DNA from: Microcoleus sp. CAWBG506
Lineage (GTDB): Bacteria > Cyanobacteriota > Cyanobacteriia > Cyanobacteriales > Microcoleaceae
DNA: 64,000 nucleotides
Direction of reading: 5' to 3'
NCBI GenBank assembly: GCA_020883125.1
Contig: JAHREW010000017.1
Span: forward strand, 1-64,000
Shown: piece after piece, positions 16,094-25,297 of the stretch
Layout: every line of letters begins with the position of its first letter
Numbering within the stretch: position 1 is the first letter of the stretch
The notes under the pieces: generated by a model
Told to the model about the DNA's origin: nothing
What the model saw: the letters and a program-made list of their open reading frames with translations, nothing else
Databases searched by the model: none
Position numbers and translations under genes: made by a program

Positions 16094-18052
16094 ATGCCAC
16101 TTAGTATTCAAACTTTACCCCCAGAAGTGATCGATTTAATTGCCGCCGGCGAGGTAATTGACTCGATGGCTGCGGCGGTGCGAGAATTAGTGGAAAATTC
16201 TCTGGATGCTGGCGCAACTCGCATCATTGTTTCTGTATGGCCTCAACAGTGGCGACTGCAAGTTGCAGATAACGGTACGGGAATGGATTTGAAAAATTTG
16301 CAGCAGGCTGCTTCTGCTCACAGTACCAGCAAAATTAGCACTGAAGCAGACCTTTACAAAATTGCTACTTTGGGGTTTCGTGGCGAAGCTTTGCACAGTT
16401 TGGCTCAGTTGGGTTCTTTGGAAATCTTGAGCAGAACAAATGATTTGGGATTTGCCGATTTAGATGAAAATCCAGAGCATCAGGCTGTTGAACATCTCTC
16501 TGCGAGGGGGGAAATAGAAAATGCTCGATCGGGCTGGCGGGTAGTTTACTCCTGCGCTGGGGAACCTGTGGAGGTGGAAACAATTGCGATCGCTCCAGGG
16601 ACGGTGGTGACAGTTAGTAACTTGTTTGGGAATTGGCCAGTCCGTCGCGGCTTTTTGGCACCGGCACAGCAAATGCGATCGGTACAATTAATTATTCAGC
16701 AAATTGCTCTGTGTCACCCTCAAGTAAATTTGCAGTTGCGACAAGGAAATACGCCTTGTTTTCAGATAACACCGGGCTTGACAGGAAAACAAATTTTACC
16801 TCAATTTGTGCGGGGAGTTCGCTTGCATGATTTGCAGTATTTAAAGGTAAATTTGCCATCTGTTCCCCATAGCAATAAAATCGCAGACTCTTTGGTTAAA
16901 ACGCAATTAGTTTTGTCAAAAACCGAGTCTAGTTATTCATTACCAATTGCCAATACTTCCCCTACGTGCGCCCTGAACCCTTCGACTACGCTCAGGGACT
17001 ATGAAGGACTCAGGCTCGATCCTGTTCTTGGGTTTAGTAAAAATTCCCCATTGACAATTCCCAATTTCCCGTCTTTGGAGTTAGTAATTGGTTTGCCCGA
17101 TCGCTGTCATCGCAGACGCCCGGATTGGGTGAAAGTGGCGGTGAATCGGCGGGTGGTGCGATCGCCAGAATTGGAGCAAACTATTCTCAGCGCCTTTGCT
17201 CGTACTTGTCCGCGCGATCGCTATCCTCTGTGTTTTATTCACCTGCAAATTTCTCCCTCGGAAATTGACTGGAATCGACACCCAGCTAAGGTGGAAATTT
17301 ATTTGCAATATCCGAGTTTTTGGCAAGCACAAGTTAGAGCGGCAATTGCTCGTGCTTTGGAGTTGAATGAAGATGTTTTGCCGCAGCAGACTATTCCCGA
17401 TCGAGTGGAAAAATTGCTCAAAGCATCGGAACAAAAAGGTGCTTATAGTCTGGGTATTTCTAAGGAGCAGAAGGATGACGGCGAACAGGTAAAAGCTCAT
17501 CCCATAGGATTGATGGAATTGAGGGCGATCGCTCAAGTTCACCATACTTACATTGTAGCGGAACATCCCAGCGGAATGTGGTTAGTAGAACAACACATCG
17601 CTCACGAGCGTGTTTTGTACGAGCAATTGTGCGCTGCTTGGCAGTTAAAACCTCTAGAAAAACCCATAATTATCAGTCAATTATCGGCGTGGCAAATTGA
17701 GAATTTGTCTCGCTTAGGTTTAGAGGTAGAAACTTTTGGCGAACAGCTATGGGCGCTGCGGGAAGTTCCTGCATTGTTTGCCGAGCGAGATGACTGTAGA
17801 GATGCTATTTTTGAACTCAGTAAAGTAGCCGATTTGCAAGCAGCTCAAGTTGCTACGGCTTGTCGTAGTGCCATTCGCAATGGTACTCCTTTAACTCTGG
17901 ATGAAATGCAAAATTTGTTGAATGAATGGCAACAAACTCGGAATCCTCGCACTTGTCCTCACGGCCGCCCAATCTATTTTGCTTTGGAAGAATCGACTTT
18001 GGCTCGGATTTTTCGGCGCAATTGGGTGATTGGTAAGAGTCACGGCATTTAA
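16094..18052 (+). CDS. mutL: DNA mismatch repair protein MutL
   Basis: 652 residues. The N-terminal GHKL ATPase is clear: ELVENSLDAGATRI, ADNGTGMD, STSKI, LGFRGEALHSLAQ. The C-terminal dimerisation/endonuclease region has EQHIAHERVLYEQL, ATACRSAIRNG and CPHGRPIYF. The last two match the metal-site motifs of nicking MutL proteins, while the first motif (normally DQHA..E....E) has D-to-E and A-to-I changes. The linker contains an in-frame palindromic repeat (16971-16997), translated as ALNPSTTLRDYEG. It acts with MutS in mismatch repair. The gene is followed within 25 bp by the SGNH hydrolase gene. Confidence 0.95.
   Translation: MPLSIQTLPPEVIDLIAAGEVIDSMAAAVRELVENSLDAGATRIIVSVWPQQWRLQVADNGTGMDLKNLQQAASAHSTSKISTEADLYKIATLGFRGEALHSLAQLGSLEILSRTNDLGFADLDENPEHQAVEHLSARGEIENARSGWRVVYSCAGEPVEVETIAIAPGTVVTVSNLFGNWPVRRGFLAPAQQMRSVQLIIQQIALCHPQVNLQLRQGNTPCFQITPGLTGKQILPQFVRGVRLHDLQYLKVNLPSVPHSNKIADSLVKTQLVLSKTESSYSLPIANTSPTCALNPSTTLRDYEGLRLDPVLGFSKNSPLTIPNFPSLELVIGLPDRCHRRRPDWVKVAVNRRVVRSPELEQTILSAFARTCPRDRYPLCFIHLQISPSEIDWNRHPAKVEIYLQYPSFWQAQVRAAIARALELNEDVLPQQTIPDRVEKLLKASEQKGAYSLGISKEQKDDGEQVKAHPIGLMELRAIAQVHHTYIVAEHPSGMWLVEQHIAHERVLYEQLCAAWQLKPLEKPIIISQLSAWQIENLSRLGLEVETFGEQLWALREVPALFAERDDCRDAIFELSKVADLQAAQVATACRSAIRNGTPLTLDEMQNLLNEWQQTRNPRTCPHGRPIYFALEESTLARIFRRNWVIGKSHGI
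16971..16997. repeat. Palindromic repeat inserted in frame within mutL
   Basis: CCCTGA and TCAGGG end a 27-bp hairpin unit with the core ACCCTTCGACTACGC. This motif is a common extragenic repeat in cyanobacterial genomes (recalled, not searched). It lies in the variable linker between the two MutL domains, where extra residues are tolerated, and keeps the frame open. Confidence 0.55.
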
Positions 18053-18075
18053 ACTTTGCAATTGTAAAATACGAC

Positions 18076-18831
18076 ATGAAAAATACCATCGCAATTTTTT
18101 CGATTTTTTTTAATATAATTTTGATAGGGGTGATTTTTATCTATGCAGGAAAACGGGGATATTTGGGCAGGACTTTGGTGATGGCGAATGCTAATTACCT
18201 GGAATTACCCACAGATACGCTGAGTTCTCAACCAGGGTGGCTGGATGAGGTAAAATATCAAGTTGCTGTGGCTCACCAGAGGCAAATTAAAACTTGTTTT
18301 TTTGGGGATTCCATAACTTCGATGTTGGGAAATACTCTCGGAAACGATACTTTTAATTGGGCCATGGGCGGCATGAGTGCAATTTCTCAGCTAGAACAGC
18401 TTAAGTTTCTCACTGCTGTTAAAGTTAAGTGCGATCGAGCCATCATTGCTCTGGGTACTAATGATGCTATTTACAGAACTATGGATGAGCAATTTGTGAA
18501 CAATATGAGGCAAATAATCGCGACTGTTAAACAAGATATGGGGGCAAAAAAAGTGGTTTTACTACCAGTTTTTTATTCAACTGTTGAGGCAATCCACGAT
18601 GTGACTGTTGCTGCTCCTATTTCAAGAGTAGATCGGTTTAATCGGTTGATTCGTCAAGTTGCTACTGTGGAAAAGTTATCAATTTATGAAGAAGTTGTGC
18701 AGCCATTATTTGACGGTAAAGCTTTGAAGGCTAATTTGACATCGGATGGTGTTCATCTTAATAGTGATGGCAAAATAATCTATCGTGAAGCTTTATTAAA
18801 AATAGTGGCTAATTTAGATAAAAATCCTTAG
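18076..18831 (+). CDS. SGNH/GDSL-type hydrolase, membrane-anchored
   Basis: 251 residues. An N-terminal hydrophobic segment (IFSIFFNIILIGVIFIYAG) acts as signal anchor. Catalytic blocks of the SGNH superfamily: CFFGDSITSM with the nucleophile serine (block I), WAMGGMSA (block II), IIALGTNDAIY (block III with the oxyanion asparagine) and SDGVHLNSDG (block V with Asp-x-x-His). It probably hydrolyses an ester, such as an acyl or acetyl group on lipid or polysaccharide, outside the cytoplasm. Substrate unknown. It starts 23 bp after mutL and ends 27 bp before the SirB1-like gene, so a three-gene operon is likely. Confidence 0.85.
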   Translation: MKNTIAIFSIFFNIILIGVIFIYAGKRGYLGRTLVMANANYLELPTDTLSSQPGWLDEVKYQVAVAHQRQIKTCFFGDSITSMLGNTLGNDTFNWAMGGMSAISQLEQLKFLTAVKVKCDRAIIALGTNDAIYRTMDEQFVNNMRQIIATVKQDMGAKKVVLLPVFYSTVEAIHDVTVAAPISRVDRFNRLIRQVATVEKLSIYEEVVQPLFDGKALKANLTSDGVHLNSDGKIIYREALLKIVANLDKNP

Positions 18832-18858
18832 ATTAGAGCCTTTAAATAAATAATACCA

Positions 18859-19683
18859 ATGGATTTTCCCAGAGCGCGACAACTATTTCATTTAGAAATT
18901 AATCAACCAGATAATTCGATAGATCTGGCAAAAGCTGCTTTGTATATAGCTTTAGAAGAATATCCGAACTTAGAGACACAGGAATATCTCAATGCCCTGG
19001 ACGACATGGCGGATGAAGTTCGCGATCGCCTGCCGGCACAGAATTATCCCCTGCGCATCATTCAAACTATTAACCGTTACTTATACGAGGATTTGAGATT
19101 TGCTGGCAATGATGCGGATTATTATGACGCCCGTAATAGTTTTTTGAATCAGGTGATCGATCGCCGTATGGGTATTCCAATCTCTTTGTCTCTGGTTTAT
19201 TTGGAAGTTGCCAAGCGGATTGATTTTCCGATGGTGGGAATTGGGATGCCAGGACATTTTTTAATTAAGCCAAATTTTGAAGATGCTGGGATTTTTGTTG
19301 ATGCGTTTAACGGTGGTGAGATTTTATTTACTGAAGATTGTCAAGAGAGAATTTCTCAAATTTATGGTCAAACTATGGAGTTGCAGCCGGCATTCCTCGC
19401 CGCAGTCAGTCCCCGGCAATTATTGGCGCGAATGCTGGGAAATCTGAAGGCGATTTATTTGCAACAGCAAGATGCTAGGAGGGTACTCAGGGCGATCGAA
19501 GGAATTTTACTGCTGTTTCCAGATGCTCTGGGAGAAAGGCGCGATCGCGGAATTCTGTACTATCAACTGGGGCGCTTGGCAGAAGCACGTCACGATTTGG
19601 AAGTATACCTGAGAAATGCTCCTAATGCTCCTGATGCTCTTAGAATTCGCCAATTACTCGATATGCTCGATCGGGATATGTGA
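18859..19683 (+). CDS. SirB1 family protein (transglutaminase-like plus TPR)
   Basis: 274 residues. The N-terminal two thirds form a transglutaminase-like domain of the SirB1 family: YLYEDLRFAGNDADYYDARNSFLNQVIDRR..GIPISLSLVYLEVA, then GIGMPGHFLIKP. The C-terminus has tetratricopeptide-type helices (LGERRDRGILYYQLGRLAEARHDLEVYL). The classical catalytic cysteine of transglutaminases is replaced (GIPISLSL), so an enzymatic role is uncertain. The family is widely conserved in cyanobacteria without an assigned function. Cytoplasmic. Probable last gene of the mutL operon. Confidence 0.88.
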   Translation: MDFPRARQLFHLEINQPDNSIDLAKAALYIALEEYPNLETQEYLNALDDMADEVRDRLPAQNYPLRIIQTINRYLYEDLRFAGNDADYYDARNSFLNQVIDRRMGIPISLSLVYLEVAKRIDFPMVGIGMPGHFLIKPNFEDAGIFVDAFNGGEILFTEDCQERISQIYGQTMELQPAFLAAVSPRQLLARMLGNLKAIYLQQQDARRVLRAIEGILLLFPDALGERRDRGILYYQLGRLAEARHDLEVYLRNAPNAPDALRIRQLLDMLDRDM

Positions 19684-19998
19684 ACCCAACTTGCACGATC
19701 GATCGTCCCTAGATTAAGGTGGATGTGGCTTTCATAGAATTTGTCCTGACAACCCCGTGTTGTCAGACCCGGAGTGTCAAAAGTTTTGCAAAGATATATA
19801 ATCAATGCAGGAAAATATGTAAGGTGGTGACTTAACATATAAGTGACAAATGGACACCTATCTGATGAGAGGTTAAAATTCCTGGACATCACTCTAAAAT
19901 CATAAATTCTTGGCTTAACTCCCAAGTCCATTTTTCAGATTTACACCCATAGAGACGATCGCTCAAAAAAGTATTTTGACGTAAACAGGCAAAAAACC
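19684..19998. other. Intergenic stretch with one hairpin
   Basis: No gene is supported. A perfect 7-bp stem (TGACAAC/GTTGTCA, loop CCCGT) lies at 19747-19765 about 65 bp after the SirB1 stop; it lacks a T-run, so termination is uncertain. The remainder is probably the promoter region of the DUF1400 gene. Confidence 0.4.
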
Positions 19999-20685
19999 AT
20001 GAACTTTCAGTTTCAATCAGGTTATCTCGATGCCATGGGCCGGCATTCAACTCATTTTACCAATAAAATCTCAAAGTCTTTATCATTAAGTTTGGCACTT
20101 TTGTTAGGAACAAGTGCAGTATTGCTAAGCAGCGGTAAGGCTTTGGCATTAGAAACAGTCACAGTCAAATATGGCGCTATTGACGTCACTTTACCCCTAG
20201 CCGACTTGCAAAGCTTTACACAAACTGGCAAACCATCTCCTCAACTGCAAAGCGTTCTAAGTCTGGCGAAACAAACTCCTGAATCAGTGCGAGAAATATT
20301 AACGCGAGAAGTAGCTTTAGATTCTCAATTAGTAACGCGCCTCGCAAATTCCTACTTCGGGGAAATTGTTTTGAAACAATTGGCAGAAGTAGCTTATGCA
20401 CCAGCAACTCGCGCTCAAAGTGCTCCGGCCCTGCGGGATGCTTTAGTTGGAGCTTCCAAAGATGGCAAAATATCCTTGATCGAAGTGATGCAAAATTACA
20501 CTCCTTCGGCTTTGGAAGTAGATGGAAATCAAGCTATGGCTGTCTATCAGCGGGTGATGAAAGATATGCAAGATTTGCAGGCAATGTATAAAAATTCACC
20601 TGCCATGCAAGGCACTGCTGGTCAAGCATTGAATTCGGCGAGACAAATGATTTGTCAGCCCAATTCATCGGGCAATATGAAGTAA
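19999..20685 (+). CDS. DUF1400 family exported protein
   Basis: 228 residues. A hydrophobic signal segment (SLSLSLALLLGTSAVLLSSGKALA) ends with an ALA cleavage site at about residue 50. The mature part (LETVTVKYGAIDVTLPLADLQSFTQTG..SPQLQS) matches DUF1400, a cyanobacterial domain usually found in front of an alpha/beta-hydrolase. Here it stands alone, with no GxSxG motif, so it should not be called an esterase. An internal ATG at 20032 would shorten the pre-sequence while keeping the signal. Location is predicted periplasmic. Confidence 0.8.
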   Translation: MNFQFQSGYLDAMGRHSTHFTNKISKSLSLSLALLLGTSAVLLSSGKALALETVTVKYGAIDVTLPLADLQSFTQTGKPSPQLQSVLSLAKQTPESVREILTREVALDSQLVTRLANSYFGEIVLKQLAEVAYAPATRAQSAPALRDALVGASKDGKISLIEVMQNYTPSALEVDGNQAMAVYQRVMKDMQDLQAMYKNSPAMQGTAGQALNSARQMICQPNSSGNMK

Positions 20686-20790
20686 AAAAGTCCAGTTAGC
20701 GGGTAGGGGAAATGGGGAATAGAGCATTGGGAATTGATCGTCTTTTCTCTCGCTCTCCAATGCTCCCCAGTTTCTTCCTTGTTGCTTCTG

Positions 20791-21234
20791 TTATAATTTC
20801 TCGGCTACTCGTTTGAGGCGACGAAGTTGGTCTTTCATGTCTTTCTGGGTCCAAGGGGCTGCAAAGCGATGGAAACCAAATCGAATTAACTGATTGGGAA
20901 TCTCAAATTCAAAGCGGTTGATCAAAAGTGTGCCTTGGATTTGTGGTTGACATTCCCAGCGATCGCATCCTTGAAAAAATCCATCAAACCCCCAGACAAT
21001 TAAACCCGGTTCTCGCTCTAAAACTACACTCTCTAAAGTGGGTTGCCAAACAGGAATTTTTATGATAAATAAGCTGCGACTTCCGACAGCAGTATCCCAT
21101 TCGCCGACAGGCTCGCAGCGGAGTAATGGATTGAGCCACTGGTGCATTAAAGTGCGATCGGCGATACAGCGCTCCACCAAGGTAGCAGCAGCGCGAATTT
21201 CAATTGATTGCTCGAAAACTTGACGAATTGACAT
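20791..21234 (-). CDS. SRPBCC/START-like ligand-binding protein
   Basis: 147 residues from MSIRQVFEQSIEIRAAA; an ATG four codons upstream is also possible. The pattern EIRAAATLVERCIADRTLMHQWLNPLL..EPVG.W with later LIVWGFDGFF..CDRWECQP and LINRFEFEIPN is the helix-grip fold of the polyketide-cyclase/SRPBCC superfamily, which binds hydrophobic ligands. No catalytic residues can be named. Convergent with DUF1400 and divergent from the MscS-like gene, 78 bp away. Confidence 0.75.
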   Translation of the reverse strand: MSIRQVFEQSIEIRAAATLVERCIADRTLMHQWLNPLLRCEPVGEWDTAVGSRSLFIIKIPVWQPTLESVVLEREPGLIVWGFDGFFQGCDRWECQPQIQGTLLINRFEFEIPNQLIRFGFHRFAAPWTQKDMKDQLRRLKRVAEKL

Positions 21235-21311
21235 GAAAACCTGCAAGCTAGAAGCGTATTCTTACAGTTTCTTATCTTCCTTGTCAAATCTAACCTAAAC
21301 CGGATCAAAAA

Positions 21312-22988
21312 ATGAATGAAACTTGGCAAGAAATCACTCAACCGACATGGACTCCCATGGGGCTTCTGTCCGATCGCATCTTAGCCCAGGGGCAGCCGGC
21401 CCTAAATCCACTGGCAGATGCCGAACGTGGATTAAACAATCTATTTCAGGGTTCAAACATTGAAAATCTCATCTGGGCAGTGGGAATTCTGCTGTTGGGT
21501 TTGATCGTAGCCACCCTCGTTTCGTCAGTAATCGCAGGATTACTCAAAAAAACTAACATCGATAACAAAATGGCCGCCTGGGTTACAGGGCGTCCAGACT
21601 CCACAGAGTCACCACCAGTCGAAAAATGGGTGGCGACTTCGGTGTTCTGGATCATTTTGATCTTCTTCCTGGTAGCCTTTTTCAACCGACTGAATTTGAC
21701 TGCTGTCTCGCAACCGCTTAATACTTTTCTCGATCAAATAGCTGCTTTCTTGCCGAAGTTAGCCGGCGCGCTGATTTGGCTGGGTATAGCTTGGGTATTG
21801 GCCACTGTTGCCAAATTGACTGTATCACGGGCGATGCGGGCTTTTGGTTTGGATGAGCGTTTGAATCAGCAAGTGGGTGCAGCACCAGGAGAAAGCCCTT
21901 TGCTGCTGAGCGAAACAGTAGCGAATGCGCTGTATTGGTTTATCTTTCTGCTGTTTTTGCCACTGATTCTGGAATCTCTGCAATTGTCTCAGGCGCTGCT
22001 ACCGGTTCAGAATTTGCTCAATCAAATTCTGGCTGCTATTCCTAAGATTTTGGAAGCGGTGCTGATTGGGGCTGTGGGCTGGCTGCTGGCTCAGGTGGTG
22101 CGGCGGATTGTCACAAATTTGCTGGCTGCTACTGGGGCTGACAGTGTGGGCGCTAGGTTCGGAATTTCGCGGACGAATGGCGGCCAATCGCTGTCGTGGA
22201 TTGTCGGGACGATCGTCTATGTCTTGATTTTAATTCCAACGGCGATCGCTGCACTCAACGCTTTGGACATTCAGGCGATTTCCCAGCCGGCAATCGCGAT
22301 GCTCAACACGATTTTGGGCGCAATTCCCAATATTTTTACCGCAGCCATAATTTTAGTGGTTGCTTACATTTTGGGACGCTGGATTAGCGATTTGGTGATT
22401 AATATCCTGACGGGGATTGGCTTTAATAATGTCTTTTCTTGGTTGGGAGTGCCACCGAAGCCACCATTGTCTATCGCCCACAACCAGCTAGATCCCGATG
22501 CAACGGTACTCCAGGCGGAACCCGAAATTCCATCCCGTACTCCTTCGGAGTTTGTGGGGATTGTCGTGCAAGTAGGTATTATCCTGTTTGCTGTGGTGGC
22601 TGCTACTGATGTGCTGCGCATTCCGGCACTGACGGCGATTGTCAGCGGTATTGTGCTGGTAGCTGGTCGGGTTTTGTCTGGTTTGATCGTATTTGCGATC
22701 GGCTTATACTTAGCGAATCTGGCCTTTAGTTTGATTGCCAGTTCTGGCACTCGCCAAGCCCGGTTGTTGGGCCAAACGGCTCGGATCGCGATTATTGCCT
22801 TTGTGTTGGCCTTGGCGCTGCAACAGATGGGCATTGCTAGCGATATTGTGAATTTGGCCTTTGGGCTGCTGCTAGGCGCGATCGCCGTGGGGATTGCTCT
22901 GGCCTTTGGTTTGGGCGGGCGTGATATTGCCTCCGAGCAAATTCGCGAATGGTTAGCGGCTTTTAAACAAGATAAAACGCCGCGGTAA
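21312..22988 (+). CDS. Multi-helix MscS-related membrane protein
   Basis: 558 residues, mostly membrane. It contains several copies of the mechanosensitive-channel TM-helix repeat (PF05552 type): GALIWLGIAWVLATVAKL..RAMRAFGLDERL, EAVLIGAVGWLLAQVVRRIVTNLLAATGAD, AAIILVVAYILGRWISDLVINILTGIGF, and GLIVFAIGLYLANLAFSLIASS near the end, followed by GLLLGAIAVGIALAFGLGGRD. The cytoplasmic beta domain of true MscS is missing, because the chain ends right after the GLGGRD helix. It is probably a small-conductance channel or channel-like protein of the plasma membrane. A strong terminator follows at once. Confidence 0.85.
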   Translation: MNETWQEITQPTWTPMGLLSDRILAQGQPALNPLADAERGLNNLFQGSNIENLIWAVGILLLGLIVATLVSSVIAGLLKKTNIDNKMAAWVTGRPDSTESPPVEKWVATSVFWIILIFFLVAFFNRLNLTAVSQPLNTFLDQIAAFLPKLAGALIWLGIAWVLATVAKLTVSRAMRAFGLDERLNQQVGAAPGESPLLLSETVANALYWFIFLLFLPLILESLQLSQALLPVQNLLNQILAAIPKILEAVLIGAVGWLLAQVVRRIVTNLLAATGADSVGARFGISRTNGGQSLSWIVGTIVYVLILIPTAIAALNALDIQAISQPAIAMLNTILGAIPNIFTAAIILVVAYILGRWISDLVINILTGIGFNNVFSWLGVPPKPPLSIAHNQLDPDATVLQAEPEIPSRTPSEFVGIVVQVGIILFAVVAATDVLRIPALTAIVSGIVLVAGRVLSGLIVFAIGLYLANLAFSLIASSGTRQARLLGQTARIAIIAFVLALALQQMGIASDIVNLAFGLLLGAIAVGIALAFGLGGRDIASEQIREWLAAFKQDKTPR

Positions 22989-22992
22989 TAAC

Positions 22993-23034
22993 AAAAAAAA
23001 TGGCGTTTGTCAAGTGCAAACGCCATTTTTTTTG
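22993..23034 (+). terminator. Rho-independent terminator after MscS-like gene
   Basis: A 15-bp stem, AAAAAATGGCGTTTG/CAAACGCCATTTTTT, with a 7-nt loop and a run of eight T lies directly behind the stop codon at 22988. The A-tract on the other arm makes it potentially bidirectional. Confidence 0.92.
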
Positions 23035-23210
23035 TCCAAATCATTCCCAAAGAGTCAATCTTTTGGAGTTTAGCTTTCCCCAGACTTGGTATTACCGACG
23101 ACTCAACAGAACTTGATACTAGACATCGATCTGTAATAAAATGCAACAAAAGCTTTGATAAACAATGCAAATAATGTCCTATACGCGCTGGAGATTTTCA
23201 GCTTTGAACC

Positions 23211-23765
23211 ATGTCACCCTATGTATCGCAAGCGGTTTTACTTGTAGACGGTTATAACATGATTGGGCTTTGGCCTAAACTCCGACAGAGGCGCGATCGC
23301 GACGAACTCGAAACAGCTCGCCGCGAGTTAATTGAAGTTTTAGTTAACTACAGCGCTGTTCAAGATTTTGAGGCTCGACTGGTGTTTGATGCTCACTATC
23401 GACATACTCCCAGCGTCAAAGAAATTATTACAAAACATTTATCCGTGCACTACACTGACTTCGGTCAGACAGCAGATACTTATATTGAAAAATCTTGTGC
23501 TAGTTTGCGCTATGAATTGCGATCGCGATCGGGAAAAGGTCGCATGATTGTCGCCACATCAGACCGAGCGCAGCAATTGACCGTCGTCGGCTACGGTGCC
23601 GAATGGATGTCTGCCGAGCAACTTGCAGCCGACATCGAATCGACAGCCCGCCGCTGCGAGCGCCTGCACAAATCTCGCAAACAAACTTCTAGTCGCTTTC
23701 TTGCGAGTTCTCTCGATCCAGAATCCCAACAGCGGCTCGCTAAACTGAGAATGGGATTGCCTTAA
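23211..23765 (+). CDS. NYN-domain (YacP-like) ribonuclease
   Basis: 184 residues. Conserved acidic residues of the PIN-like NYN fold are present: ILLVDGYNMIG at the N-terminus, RLVFDAHY, the central QTADTYIEKSCA and the IVATSD block. These form the metal site of the YacP/Rae1-type endoribonucleases that cut mRNA. Cytoplasmic. The family is conserved in cyanobacteria. The gene is monocistronic, 180 bp after the terminator of the MscS-like gene and about 110 bp before tRNA-Asn. Confidence 0.88.
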   Translation: MSPYVSQAVLLVDGYNMIGLWPKLRQRRDRDELETARRELIEVLVNYSAVQDFEARLVFDAHYRHTPSVKEIITKHLSVHYTDFGQTADTYIEKSCASLRYELRSRSGKGRMIVATSDRAQQLTVVGYGAEWMSAEQLAADIESTARRCERLHKSRKQTSSRFLASSLDPESQQRLAKLRMGLP

Positions 23766-23874
23766 CTCCTGAAACCCGCTTGTGGTATGAATTGAAAAAA
23801 AGTTTGTCAAAGGCCTTGCCAAATTCACGATGTTGGTATTAATATTAGTAAATGTGGCAAGCAAAAAGCACCAA

Positions 23875-23946
23875 TCCTCGGTAGCTCAGTGGCAGAGCGG
23901 TCGGCTGTTAACCGATTGGTCGTAGGTTCAAATCCTACCCGGGGAG
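23875..23946 (+). tRNA. tRNA-Asn (GUU anticodon)
   Basis: Acceptor stem TCCTCGG/CCGGGGA (one T-G pair), discriminator G. The D arm is TAGCTCAGTGGCAGAGC. Anticodon stem GTCGG/CCGAT with loop CTGTTAA gives anticodon GTT. The T arm is GTAGGTTCAAATCCTAC. 72 nt, CCA not encoded. The first base is T, as in other bacterial tRNA-Asn. Confidence 0.97.
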
Positions 23947-23951
23947 TTAGT

Positions 23952-23990
23952 AAAAATCAGAAGTTGGAATTTTCCAGCTTCTGATTTTTT
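23952..23990 (+). terminator. Rho-independent terminator after tRNA-Asn
   Basis: The stem AATCAGAAGTTGGA/TCCAGCTTCTGATT (one mismatch) with a short AATTT-type loop ends in a run of six T, 6 bp behind the tRNA. Confidence 0.88.
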
Positions 23991-24018
23991 GTGTTTCAAC
24001 CCATTTGCACCTAAATTG

Positions 24019-24093
24019 ATTAGAGATCTCCCATAATTCTTGTGGAACAGGCATCGGGCCTGTTCTTGAATATCTTTTTGGGAGATGTCTATT
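24019..24093. repeat. Palindromic extragenic repeat, family A, copy 2
   Basis: Same organisation as 284-358: outer arms AGAGATCTCCC/GGGAGATGTCT with one mismatch, the inner hairpin GAACAGGC/GCCTGTTC, and the shared CCCATAATT and TATCTTTTT blocks. Its right end touches the stop codon of the glycosyltransferase gene (24092-24094), so the element forms that gene's 3' untranslated region. Confidence 0.7.
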
Positions 24094-25297
24094 AAACATC
24101 CCGTTCTGTGCGTACCCATTTGGTTTGCCGTTTCAGCAGAAAACCGAAATACAGAGGTATTTTCCAGAGGATGTAAAAGGGTACGGATAACAGAGTGGAA
24201 CCGGAAATATCGGCACGCCCAAATTTAGCCCAAGCGCCGATAATTGAAACAAAAATTAACAATCCTTGTATTGCTAACAGGATGGCTGGAATTGGGGATG
24301 TTCCCAAGGTTTTTGCTAGTAATGAGGCTGCAAAAGCTGCTAGCCACAGGGCGACTAAAAGAGACAGGGGAGGGACTGATAAGTCGAGGGCGATCGCCAA
24401 TAAGTCAAATCTTTTTTGCTGTAGGGATGCTGCTGCGAGGCGGGGGGTTTGGGTTAACAAAGTCTGTATGTGACCGTGTTCCCATCGGGTTCTTTGACTT
24501 GTCGCTGCTTGCTGCTGCTGGGGTAAACAACCGGTGACTCTGGCTGCGGGACAAAACATGGTTGGATGTCCGGCGATCGCCAAATCCAAACTCATCTGCA
24601 TATCTTCAACAATATTACCGCTGGCTAGGGAAACCGATCGAATTATCGACCAGGGAAAAGCCATGCCTGTTCCTGTTAGTAATGATGGGAATCCTAACTG
24701 TTTTAATCCGCTTGGTCTGACTAAGTTTTTGACTAGAAATGCTAAGGCAGAAATGGAATCTTTGGGAGTAGGATTTGGTGGCTGTTCCATGAGATAAGTT
24801 GCTTGGACTGGCCGTGTTGAAGCAACTGCAATTCTGGCTAATTTATCGATAGCGTCTGGTTGACAAATACAGTCTGCATCCACCATGATTACTACTTCTG
24901 GCGGGTCGGAGGCGATCGACTCTAAACCGAAGTCTAGGGCGTATCCTTTGCCTTTGCGTTCCGTGTCTTGGCGTTCTAGGGCCGTTGCGCCGCAGTTACG
25001 GGCGATATTTGCTGTGGAGTCGGTGCAGTTGTCTGCAATCACTAATAGGCGATCGTCCGGTGTTAATTGTGGCAATATTGTGGATATTGTGGCTGCAATG
25101 CCCGCTGCTTCGTTGTAAGCTGGAATTAAAACGGCTACTTTCGGACGGGGAGATTTAGTATCGGCGGTGGATTGGCTAGCTGAAAATAAAGATGCTGTGC
25201 ATTCTAGAAATAGAACTGCAACGGGAATCAGGAGAATTAGCGCGATCGCCCATAACAGGATATCAATAAATAGGAACACTAGCTGACTATTTTCCAC
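24092..25297 (-). CDS. Family 2 glycosyltransferase, membrane-bound
   Basis: 401 residues. An N-terminal membrane helix (FLFIDILLWAIALILLIPVAVLFL) precedes a GT-A domain: VAVLIPAYNEA, the nucleotide site VIADNCTDST, the metal-binding DADC, the acceptor-side ED (GNIVEDMQMSL) and the QRTRWEHGH motif, the QxxRW signature of processive enzymes. Two or three more helices follow (~residues 300-370). It transfers sugars from nucleotide-sugar donors at the plasma membrane, for polysaccharide or glycolipid synthesis. The substrate cannot be read from sequence. The gene ends in the family A repeat. Confidence 0.88.
   Translation of the reverse strand: MENSQLVFLFIDILLWAIALILLIPVAVLFLECTASLFSASQSTADTKSPRPKVAVLIPAYNEAAGIAATISTILPQLTPDDRLLVIADNCTDSTANIARNCGATALERQDTERKGKGYALDFGLESIASDPPEVVIMVDADCICQPDAIDKLARIAVASTRPVQATYLMEQPPNPTPKDSISALAFLVKNLVRPSGLKQLGFPSLLTGTGMAFPWSIIRSVSLASGNIVEDMQMSLDLAIAGHPTMFCPAARVTGCLPQQQQAATSQRTRWEHGHIQTLLTQTPRLAAASLQQKRFDLLAIALDLSVPPLSLLVALWLAAFAASLLAKTLGTSPIPAILLAIQGLLIFVSIIGAWAKFGRADISGSTLLSVPFYILWKIPLYFGFLLKRQTKWVRTERDV

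Noticed and set aside
19999-20685. Annotation as alpha/beta-hydrolase or esterase
   Set aside because: Only the DUF1400 part is present. There is no GxSxG nucleophile or hydrolase domain.
22364-23170. 268-residue minus-strand ORF opposite the MscS-like gene
   Set aside because: It is complementary to a clear membrane protein gene and to its terminator, is rich in Ala/Thr/Ile/Pro through codon bias of the other strand, and has no motif.
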